From the NCBI RefSeq assembly GCF_900111025.1, contig NZ_FOFN01000004.1:205720-269719 (forward strand): a stretch of 64,000 nt of DNA, in the 5' to 3' direction. The DNA is from Hyunsoonleella jejuensis. Its GTDB lineage: Bacteria > Bacteroidota > Bacteroidia > Flavobacteriales > Flavobacteriaceae. The notes beneath the pieces were generated by a model. The model worked only from the letters and a program-made list of their open reading frames with translations. It did not search any database and had not been told where the DNA came from. The position numbers were made by a program, and so were the translations under genes. Shown here piece after piece: positions 1 through 6,737 of the stretch (within the stretch, counting starts at the first letter, position 1; each line of letters starts with the position of its first letter).

Positions 1-591
1 ACTTAACCCACTTGAGAAACCACCATATAATGGAAACCCATCTCTTAAAAGTTGTGTGTACCTACCATCTAATCCTTGAATACGAATATTGGTGCTCCCA
101 CTACTTAATGATGTTTGTTGCATTTGTATTCCTGTACTTTCTCGAAGCACCATAGAAATATTAGTAGGATTCATTATAGCTTTTTCTCCTAATTCTTCTG
201 CACCTATAAACTCTATACGTGTCGGTATTTTTCTTACGGTTCTCGTACTTCTTGTAGATTGCAGTACTACAGCATCTAATTGATTGCCACCTTCTTTTAA
301 TTTAAAGACTAACGCTGTATTACTTGGAATTTGAATTGTTGTCTCAAATGTTTCAAAACCTAAAAAGGAAATTATTATTTGATGCTGTCCGTCTGGTATT
401 TCTGTAAAAGTTGCAATTCCGTCAAAATCGGTTACTGCTCCTTTTTCTAATGCTTCAAAGTAAACCGTAGCACCCAATAAAGGCTCGTTTTCAGCTTCTG
501 TTAGGACTTTTATTTGTATGTCTGATGTTTGTGCCTGTAACGATAGGCAAAGTATTAATATGAGCTTTATGCTCAATAGGTATTTATTCAT
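1..591 (-). CDS. TonB-dependent receptor, N-terminal part (cut by window edge)
   Basis: The first 197 codons of an outer-membrane receptor are present; the rest lies left of base 1. The ATG at 591-589 is followed by a signal peptide (MNKYLLSIKLILILCLSLQA), then a carboxypeptidase-regulatory-like beta-sandwich (residues about 25-100, with a GATVYFE...GAVTDFDG pattern) and the start of a plug domain (TRSTRTVRKIPTRIE..., RIQGLDGRYTQLLRDG). This order is standard for Bacteroidota TonB receptors that import a ligand across the outer membrane. The DUF6660-like gene just upstream suggests, by family knowledge, a heavy-metal (copper or cobalt) efflux or uptake cluster rather than a polysaccharide locus. 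The ligand cannot be read from this fragment. Receptor class is certain; the metal link is inference. Confidence 0.85.
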   Translation of the reverse strand, partial: MNKYLLSIKLILILCLSLQAQTSDIQIKVLTEAENEPLLGATVYFEALEKGAVTDFDGIATFTEIPDGQHQIIISFLGFETFETTIQIPSNTALVFKLKEGGNQLDAVVLQSTRSTRTVRKIPTRIEFIGAEELGEKAIMNPTNISMVLRESTGIQMQQTSLSSGSTNIRIQGLDGRYTQLLRDGFPLYGGFSSGLS

Positions 592-640
592 TGAATTGTA
601 TTTGTAATTAACTAAATAATTGATTTAAAATCGATTTGTT

Positions 641-961
641 TTAGCTTATTACTTGTGGCGGATGCCAAATATTGGAAAGGAAATTAAACCCGTAAATAGG
701 TTGATATGTAGAAATTAACTCCGTTGAAATTTCAACATTGAGTTTTAAATCAAATGTCTTGATTGGTTCGTAAGTAATTGTCATACCACAACAATTACAA
801 ATACAAGTTACAGGACAAGAATCGTCGCTATCTTCTTGATGATTATGATTTGTACTTATTTCGTCTTGATGCTGCTGGTCTTCTATATTTTGACCATCAG
901 AACAAGGCTTTGCTGAAAGCAATAGTATGATTAATGATAATATGATTGTTACAAATTTCAC
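641..961 (-). CDS. Small secreted His/Cys-rich protein, DUF6660-like
   Basis: This 106-residue protein has an N-terminal signal (KFVTIILSLIILLLSA, followed by a Cys at about 20, possibly lipidated). A His/Asp/Glu-rich stretch follows (HQDEISTNHNHQEDSDD) and then a cluster of cysteines (CPVTCICNCCG). The C-terminal half is a short strand-rich segment ending PPQVIS. Such His- and Cys-rich small exported proteins sit next to TonB receptors and RND metal pumps in Bacteroidota; I recall the family as DUF6660. A role in binding a soft metal outside the inner membrane is inferred from the His/Cys pattern and from the receptor gene 49 bp downstream. It probably shares a transcript with that receptor. 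Confidence 0.6.
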   Translation of the reverse strand: MKFVTIILSLIILLLSAKPCSDGQNIEDQQHQDEISTNHNHQEDSDDSCPVTCICNCCGMTITYEPIKTFDLKLNVEISTELISTYQPIYGFNFLSNIWHPPQVIS

Positions 962-1032
962 AATTACAAAGATAAAAATTTAATAATGCAATGGTTGTGC
1001 AAAAAATTTATGAAATTCTATTATTAACCAAA

Positions 1033-2136
1033 TTACCATTTACCCATTTTAGAAAGTACTTTTTTATATTTAAGCATTTGTATGTCATCCTTACAGTAAG
1101 GGTGCTCTAATAATTCTTTTAGCTTACCTATAAATTCTTTGGAAACAAACCCTTTTTTCTTTAAAATCTCAAACAGAATTAGAGCTTGTTCCGCTCTGTA
1201 TTTAGCTTTTTTGACAAATTCCTCACCATTTTCTGGCTTTTCATAATGATTTTGAATGTCGAAATGTTTATCAATATCGCCTTTATATCCAATTAATAAT
1301 TTTTCTGCATTCTGTTGGGTTACTCCATTAGTAGTAAATACATAGTCTCTATCTTGTGTAAGTCGATTAATTCTTGTTTGGCCATCTGCATAGTCATTGG
1401 GATGAATTTCTAAATAATGTGAGCGGTCTAAAGGTAAAGTTATTACTGCTCTTGGGTCATATAACCCTTGAAAACGATTTGTTTCAAAATGCCTGATGGA
1501 TACAGGATTATCGCAAGTTATAAGAGGTGCATTAGCATCGTTAATTTTAATTACATTAATAGTACAGTCATACTTATATTTTACAAAGTTTCCCCATTGT
1601 TCTAAATGATTTACTAAAAAAACCGTTCTTGAACGTTCGTTATGTTCTTTTTTTACAGCTTCAATATCATCAATGTGAAACTTCATTTTTTCACCATATA
1701 AGTTCATTTTTATTATTCCTTCTTCATCTGCTGTATGAGCTGCTCTATCAAAAATTTCATTATTCATACTCCGTTGAAGATTTAAAATTCTTGGTGTTCT
1801 AAAATATAGTGAGAGACAAACATAGAGTATCTGTATTTTTTGTTCTTGAGTTACCGTTAAAACTTTTTCATCAATGAGCAGGGAATAGACCTTTTGAAAT
1901 TCACTATCTACATTTTCAGCGTAATGTTTTTCTAAAGCATATTTAACCTCATCTGATTCTGCCGGTATTGTATAAATGTTCTTCTCAAAACAAATGTCTT
2001 TTGTACTTATTTGTTCTAATAACATATCATCATCGAGCTTGTAAACATCAACAAAATAATTTCTTTTTCTACCTTCAATTCCAAAGTTCTTTAAATACGA
2101 ACGTGGAATATAATGTTGTTTTATTGGGTTTGACAT
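1033..2136 (-). CDS. DUF4238 family protein, last gene of the Argonaute operon
   Basis: This 367-residue cytoplasmic protein starts NPIKQHYIPRSYLKNF, the typical opening of DUF4238 proteins (K/Q-HYIP-x-x-YL-x-NF). Further family-like stretches are SRTVFLVNHLEQWG, APLITCDNPVSIR and VITLPLDRSHYLEI. No signal peptide or membrane segment is seen. DUF4238 proteins have no settled biochemical function but are common in defence islands and on mobile elements. The ATG lies 3 bp after the stop of the upstream HEPN-like gene, so translation is probably coupled. It is the fifth and last gene of the operon that starts with the XRE regulator. It could be an effector, a sensor or an accessory factor; the sequence does not decide. 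Confidence 0.7.
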   Translation of the reverse strand: MSNPIKQHYIPRSYLKNFGIEGRKRNYFVDVYKLDDDMLLEQISTKDICFEKNIYTIPAESDEVKYALEKHYAENVDSEFQKVYSLLIDEKVLTVTQEQKIQILYVCLSLYFRTPRILNLQRSMNNEIFDRAAHTADEEGIIKMNLYGEKMKFHIDDIEAVKKEHNERSRTVFLVNHLEQWGNFVKYKYDCTINVIKINDANAPLITCDNPVSIRHFETNRFQGLYDPRAVITLPLDRSHYLEIHPNDYADGQTRINRLTQDRDYVFTTNGVTQQNAEKLLIGYKGDIDKHFDIQNHYEKPENGEEFVKKAKYRAEQALILFEILKKKGFVSKEFIGKLKELLEHPYCKDDIQMLKYKKVLSKMGKW

Positions 2137-2139
2137 ACT

Positions 2140-2874
2140 CTATTTTACTTGGTTTAATGGCATTTCTTTACTACCTATTTTATCTAATAAACTTTCGATG
2201 TTGTTTATTATCTCTTTAAAAAACTGTGGATTATCAAATACTATTTCAAATCTATTTTGTGAAGACACATATTCCTTTAACGTAAACCGATCTTTGCTAA
2301 AACTCTTTAAGTTATTGAACTTTCTATCGCTATTATTGACAGTATCGTTATTTTTAATTATACCCTTGTGATGTACAACTAAATTACGCACTTGTCTAAA
2401 ATTATCAATAAAACTCCATTCAGGATTGAGTATAGAAAAATCAACTTTAGCAGACTGCTTTAAAAACTTTTTTACTTTATCAATATCATTATTACCCTTT
2501 AAATCATCTACTCTATAGTCTGTTTGTTTATAGGATGCGAACCTATCACAACCACGTTTTAAAACATCTTCAAAAAAAGAATACAACTGTATGATTTGAG
2601 CATTTCTATAATTTTTAATGTAAACATCATTAAACATAAACATATTGTCAATAAAGGAATCTTGTAAGTGGTCTAAATATTCTTCTGAATATTCTGATTT
2701 ATCTACCTCTTTTGAATTTTGAAAATTATCATATTCAACCTCAATATTTTTTAATTCTCTTTCGAAATGAGTTTCCATATGATTCATATAATCTTCAATT
2801 AAATGAAATTCAAAATGGATAAAGCCAAATCCCATTATAGATGCAAGTGTTTCTTTTCTTCTTAATCTTGACAT
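2140..2874 (-). CDS. HEPN-like protein between Argonaute and DUF4238 genes
   Basis: This 244-residue protein was not recognised as a named family by its overall sequence. It is rich in helix-forming residues and has no signal or membrane segment. Residues about 163-168 read R-N-L-V-V-H, an exact RX4H signature, preceded by FIDNFRQV and followed by HKGI. In HEPN ribonucleases this motif ends a helix and carries the catalytic Arg and His. A conserved-looking helix earlier (IIQLYSFFEDVLKRGCDRF) resembles the first helix of RiboL-PSP/MAE_28990-type HEPN domains. The stop precedes the DUF4238 start by 3 bp and the start follows the Argonaute stop by 9 bp. A ribonuclease role is therefore plausible but rests on a short motif and on context. 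Confidence 0.6.
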   Translation of the reverse strand: MSRLRRKETLASIMGFGFIHFEFHLIEDYMNHMETHFERELKNIEVEYDNFQNSKEVDKSEYSEEYLDHLQDSFIDNMFMFNDVYIKNYRNAQIIQLYSFFEDVLKRGCDRFASYKQTDYRVDDLKGNNDIDKVKKFLKQSAKVDFSILNPEWSFIDNFRQVRNLVVHHKGIIKNNDTVNNSDRKFNNLKSFSKDRFTLKEYVSSQNRFEIVFDNPQFFKEIINNIESLLDKIGSKEMPLNQVK

Positions 2875-2883
2875 ATCATTATT

Positions 2884-4995
2884 TTATAAAAACCATAACG
2901 CATCTTTGGCATCGTCTGGAACGCCATTATTAAAACGCGGTGCTATTTGTGCTACCATTTCAGGATATTTAATTGTGATTGGTACATTTTGTTGTCTAAG
3001 TGATTTCCAATACAATCTGCTAAACTGATATACTTGTGTTAATAGTTCTAACACTACGTCTGCATCTTCAAAAGCATCTTCATCTGGACTGCTTACCTTA
3101 ATTTTTATTGGAAACGGATAACCATCTGTATCTGCATATCTCTGTGAATTAGGGTAACGCGCATTATTAAACAGTAGGAATTGATTTTCGCTAATACGTA
3201 TGTATGTACCACTTACAGGCATTAACTTTTTGTTCCAATTAAGGTCGTAAGCAATAATATCTTCTGCTTCTGTTTTATTGATATTTAGAATGTAAAGCGG
3301 AATTTTTAACCCTAATGTATGCATCCCTCTAATAATTGGTTTTAGTTCCTCGTAACTCATTTCCTTATAGAAGTGAATGACTACTTTATCTGCTTCTGCA
3401 ACCGATGTAAAATCTCTAATGGCTTTACATATACTTCCTGCCAATAGGTCTGTTTCGTTTTGGTCAAAATATTCGAACTTTCTAAATAAGCCATTGTTTT
3501 GAAAACTAAAGGCACTTGCTATATACCGCCTGTTTTCGCCTTGATTGGTAAATGCACCAACACCAATTACTAATTCTTTTTTATCGGTTACTGCAAGTTT
3601 CCAAGGTGCACCACCTAATTTGGCGTGAATTGCTAATGCCATATTCTGTAATGAGAATTGGAAGTTATATTGGTTCTCGATATTGACTACCATTTTCTCA
3701 TAATCTACAACCTGTGTAACAATACCTTCGTTTAAAAAGAGTTCTTTTATTTGAATATAGATGTCTCGGTCTTCGGGATTTGGTGTAAACTTATCGAATG
3801 GGCTTAAATAAAAAGCTGCATAACTTACATTTTCTTGGTCGAACGAAAGGTTCTCCAACTGCTCTGTGATTTCTGGTATTGGGTTGTTTTCGTTGGCAAA
3901 CTCAATAAAATGTTCTTTAGACGTTGAAGCCTTAATATTTACATAAGCCTCAATCCCTTTAAAATACTTTTTATCCGCAGTAACACCAGTTTTAAGGTTG
4001 TTGTAAAAGGTTTTAATTGCTTCTTTATGTGACGTATGGTACACAAAGAAAAACTTAATGTTTTGGTTGTTGGGTCTTTTGTAAGGGGCGAGGTTATTCA
4101 TTGCCAATTTAGGCACTAAATGTGTTTTTTTATTACCGTATTGGTCTTTACCAAATTCCAATAATCCTACTTGTGGGTCGATGTGATTAATACGATTAAG
4201 TGGCACATCTATAAAGGCATCAGTCTTAAATGGAAATATGGCTTTAAAATCTTCTGCAAACAGATAGTTGGTTGCAAAATTATTAATAAGTGCTACGTAC
4301 TTTTGATATTTATTAATTGGTCTTATAGGTTCCTCAATAGGTATATCTAATGCTCGTGCTAATGACAAATTAAAAATTGGGTATGCTTGCTCAAACTGAA
4401 TAGCATTGTAAAATTCTTCTTTTTCCTCTGTATCGAGGTCCATTTGGTAATTGAACGTTTTTTGACCATATACACAACGTTTTATTAACTCTGAATCCTC
4501 TATATCCTTAACCGATGTTGTAAGGACTTTTGAAGTACCATCGTATGATACAATTAACTCTGGTAAGTCTGTGAGTTTTGCAAACTGTATCTTAAATGAA
4601 AATTTATAGTAGAGGTTATAGTCTGCTGTATTCCCTTTTTTTGAAGGCATCCACACTTGTACATCACCAACGAAGTTTTTTACTACTATATAGTCTTTCG
4701 ATTTAAAATAGCTTCTTAATTTATGTTTAAGGAATTGCTTATAAATTCTTAATTCTCTACCATCTACTAAATTTAGCTTAATGCTTGGTGCATCTGGTAT
4801 TTCTGTTGTAAATGTTGTAAATATTTGGTCTTTGTTAGATAAGTCTGCATCTGGAAACACCTCTTTTATCTGCCTTGAAAATTTAGATTTATGGATTGGA
4901 TGACTACCTTCAATATCCTCTAAAGTTAAATAAATAGTAGGCGCACTATTAGGCCATTTAAAGTTTAGTATGTTGGTTTTGAGGTGTTCTTGCAT
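2884..4995 (-). CDS. Long prokaryotic Argonaute with degenerate PIWI catalytic site
   Basis: This 703-residue protein has the layout of a long pAgo: an N-terminal region (1 to about 310), a MID domain (about 315-465) and a C-terminal PIWI domain (about 470-703). MID carries a Y413..K417..Q428..K459 set (IYIQIKE, VTQVVDY, ALAIHAKLGG) that fits the 5'-end-binding pocket. PIWI carries the family landmarks VVIHFYKEMS, ILNINKTE and TIKYPEMVAQIA and ends in a hydrophobic WFL. The first catalytic Asp of the DEDX tetrad is absent (strand VIGVGAF, about 477-482, Gly where Asp is expected), and the second Asp site after VVIH reads FYK. It should therefore bind guide and target without slicing, as long-B pAgos do; those act with partner effectors. 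The neighbours on both sides carry HEPN signatures, so they are the effector candidates. A PAZ domain was not assigned. Confidence 0.85.
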   Translation of the reverse strand: MQEHLKTNILNFKWPNSAPTIYLTLEDIEGSHPIHKSKFSRQIKEVFPDADLSNKDQIFTTFTTEIPDAPSIKLNLVDGRELRIYKQFLKHKLRSYFKSKDYIVVKNFVGDVQVWMPSKKGNTADYNLYYKFSFKIQFAKLTDLPELIVSYDGTSKVLTTSVKDIEDSELIKRCVYGQKTFNYQMDLDTEEKEEFYNAIQFEQAYPIFNLSLARALDIPIEEPIRPINKYQKYVALINNFATNYLFAEDFKAIFPFKTDAFIDVPLNRINHIDPQVGLLEFGKDQYGNKKTHLVPKLAMNNLAPYKRPNNQNIKFFFVYHTSHKEAIKTFYNNLKTGVTADKKYFKGIEAYVNIKASTSKEHFIEFANENNPIPEITEQLENLSFDQENVSYAAFYLSPFDKFTPNPEDRDIYIQIKELFLNEGIVTQVVDYEKMVVNIENQYNFQFSLQNMALAIHAKLGGAPWKLAVTDKKELVIGVGAFTNQGENRRYIASAFSFQNNGLFRKFEYFDQNETDLLAGSICKAIRDFTSVAEADKVVIHFYKEMSYEELKPIIRGMHTLGLKIPLYILNINKTEAEDIIAYDLNWNKKLMPVSGTYIRISENQFLLFNNARYPNSQRYADTDGYPFPIKIKVSSPDEDAFEDADVVLELLTQVYQFSRLYWKSLRQQNVPITIKYPEMVAQIAPRFNNGVPDDAKDALWFL

Positions 4996-5016
4996 AAATG
5001 AAATTATATTGTAATT

Positions 5017-6270
5017 TTACATAGAAGGTTGAACTTTATTATTGTTATCAACTAATAAATCTTTGTTTAGTAGTCTATTTACAGACTGCATATCTTGGTA
5101 TGTAGATTTAGCACGCTCTATTATTTTTTCAATAATTTTATCAGAAACTTCCATTTGTTTCACCAAGCCTAAACCAACCAAATAATCTAATAAAAAGGAT
5201 ATATACAATAGTTCAAACTGTGAAAAAATATTGTTTTTTGTTTTAGTGCGATGTATTAAATAATCTCGATGACGAACAATCTTTGATACATATGTTTTAA
5301 TATCATCTTCTGGAATATTAGTTATATCGACTAATAATTGCTTTTGTTCTAATAAATCTTTGGCAAAAGATGAGTTCTTAATCTTATTACCAAATTTCAA
5401 ACTATAAGCTTCGAAAGCTGTATAGGAATTTGTAAATCGCCTACTATGACTCGTTTTAACCGAGAGTAAATTTTCGATAATAATATCAGCACAATAACCT
5501 ATGCCTTCATTGTTATACCAATGCTTAATTATATTGGACAAATCATCTTTAATAGTATCATAGTCAAGCGCTATAAAACCAGATATGTTTTCTTTGTTGA
5601 AATCATCCTTGTAATATAACGAAGCCCAATTACCACAGCTTAAACATTTAAAATTAAAAGCTTTAAATTGTACAGACTTACCGTATAAAAAATGAAATAA
5701 TTTTTGAAATGAATTATATAAATCTATACTCTCAAGAATACTCAATTTTTTTTCTGATTTAAAATCGACATATCCAACATTGTCCATTCTAAAAAAGTTG
5801 TGGTTAGAAGTATATGATGTTGATTTTGTGATTTTAATAGATAAGTCTTCAGTAATATTCGTATTGTGGACTACGTCATCCTCTTTTTCAAGTTTGTCTT
5901 CTAAAGAATTATACCAATGCATTTTTCTAACCCAACTCACTATTGCTAAATTGTCAATTTGAAATTCATTAATTTTCAAACCTATAGGTTCAATTAAATG
6001 ATATGCACAAGCAAACGTATATTTAGGCTTATAAGTTTTAGTCTCTACTATTCCATTGCTACTGTTTTTAATCTTGCAGTTTACAAAAGTTAAATAGCCT
6101 AAACCTGTAAAAACCCCATAAATTAACTCTATTTGATAGGCAGGTAATCTTTCTGACAAATTGGTCGTTATGTGTACTTCATCATTAATTAACTCTAATA
6201 CACAAAAGCACTTATTATCCTCTGCAGATTTAAACCATACCTCGCCATAATATTTATTCTCTTTAAACAT
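5017..6270 (-). CDS. ApeA-like protein with C-terminal HEPN domain
   Basis: This 417-residue protein has a beta-rich N-terminal half (1 to about 210) like the ApeA N-terminal domain, starting with a YYGEVWF strand. A C-x-x-C pair follows (KCLSCGNW, about residue 205-215), then a helical C-terminal half. Residues about 335-340 read R-D-Y-L-I-H within KIVRHRDYLIHRTK, an RX4H HEPN ribonuclease signature. ApeA proteins are known anti-phage abortive-infection factors, and HEPN domains often cleave tRNA or other RNA. The gene starts 15 bp after the XRE stop and ends 21 bp before the Argonaute start, so it is an operon member. It is the strongest candidate for the toxic effector of the system. The HEPN call is good; exact ApeA membership is from memory of family layout. 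Confidence 0.7.
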   Translation of the reverse strand: MFKENKYYGEVWFKSAEDNKCFCVLELINDEVHITTNLSERLPAYQIELIYGVFTGLGYLTFVNCKIKNSSNGIVETKTYKPKYTFACAYHLIEPIGLKINEFQIDNLAIVSWVRKMHWYNSLEDKLEKEDDVVHNTNITEDLSIKITKSTSYTSNHNFFRMDNVGYVDFKSEKKLSILESIDLYNSFQKLFHFLYGKSVQFKAFNFKCLSCGNWASLYYKDDFNKENISGFIALDYDTIKDDLSNIIKHWYNNEGIGYCADIIIENLLSVKTSHSRRFTNSYTAFEAYSLKFGNKIKNSSFAKDLLEQKQLLVDITNIPEDDIKTYVSKIVRHRDYLIHRTKTKNNIFSQFELLYISFLLDYLVGLGLVKQMEVSDKIIEKIIERAKSTYQDMQSVNRLLNKDLLVDNNNKVQPSM

Positions 6271-6285
6271 AAATTACTTTAAATC

Positions 6286-6582
6286 CTAACCCTTTTTTAC
6301 AATCTTACTAATTTTTTCTTCAGCTATTTTGAGGATTTCCGTACGCTCTTTTTCATTTTTGAGCATTAATACAATTTGTTCGGACATCCATAGCTTAATT
6401 AATTCGTTTTCGTCTTCTTTTAATGTTTTGGCAAAAGCAACTACTTGTTCGCGTCTTGCCATCCGATTTCCTCGTTCTATTTTACTTAAATAGGCAACAT
6501 CCATATTTAGGTTTGCAGCCATTTCCCTTAATAGCAAATTGCGTTTTTCACGCAATGAACGTATGTACTCTCCAAACTCCAT
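6286..6582 (-). CDS. XRE-type helix-turn-helix regulator of the Argonaute operon
   Basis: This small DNA-binding protein (98 residues from the ATG at 6582) has a classic Cro/C1 HTH at about residues 4-58. It reads EYIRSLREKRNLLLREMAA, then DVAYLSKIERGNR as recognition helix. A charged C-terminal helix (residues 62-98) may dimerise. An in-frame TTG at 6606 would add eight residues; I prefer the ATG because the HTH family normally starts MxFGxxIRxLR. It is the first gene of the five-gene Argonaute/HEPN operon, 15 bp before the ApeA-like gene. A 6-bp inverted repeat (TTAGAC/GTCTAA) lies just upstream and could be its own operator. Controller proteins of this kind commonly hold toxic defence operons in check. 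Confidence 0.85.
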   Translation of the reverse strand: MEFGEYIRSLREKRNLLLREMAANLNMDVAYLSKIERGNRMARREQVVAFAKTLKEDENELIKLWMSEQIVLMLKNEKERTEILKIAEEKISKIVKKG

Positions 6583-6593
6583 AATAGAATTAT

Positions 6594-6617
6594 TTAGACT
6601 TGTCAAATTTTGTCTAA
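6594..6617. promoter_or_regulatory. Inverted repeat upstream of XRE gene, possible operator
   Basis: TTAGAC at 6594-6599 and GTCTAA at 6612-6617 form a perfect 6-bp inverted repeat with a 12-base spacer. It ends 12 bases upstream of the XRE ATG. A short direct repeat, TTGTC, lies within it. The position is right for autoregulation by the encoded HTH protein, but no binding evidence exists. Confidence 0.35.
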
Positions 6618-6684
6618 TTTAACAAAAGGAAACCAAAGGAAAGTAAAAAGATATAAACAGTTATTAACAGGTAATGAGGATATT

Positions 6685-6737
6685 AAGGATTTGAGGAAGT
6701 CAATTTAATCATATCCTTAAATCCTTAAAATCCTTAA
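6685..6737. repeat. ATCCTTAA repeats and hairpin between primase operon and defence operon
   Basis: Three direct copies of (A)TCCTTAA lie at 6714-6737, the last overlapping the 3' region near the DUF3987 gene end at 6738. AAGGATTTGAGGA at 6685-6697 pairs with TCCTTAAATCCTT at 6714-6726 (12 of 13 pairs, 16-base loop). It follows the minus-strand primase operon, so it may end that transcript. A protein-binding iteron array is the other reading. No long T-run follows. Confidence 0.35.

Noticed and set aside
1968..2219. 83-codon plus-strand hydrophobic frame across the DUF4238/HEPN-like junction
   Set aside because: It crosses two clear minus-strand genes; its hydrophobicity comes from the reverse complement of Lys/Asn-rich codons.
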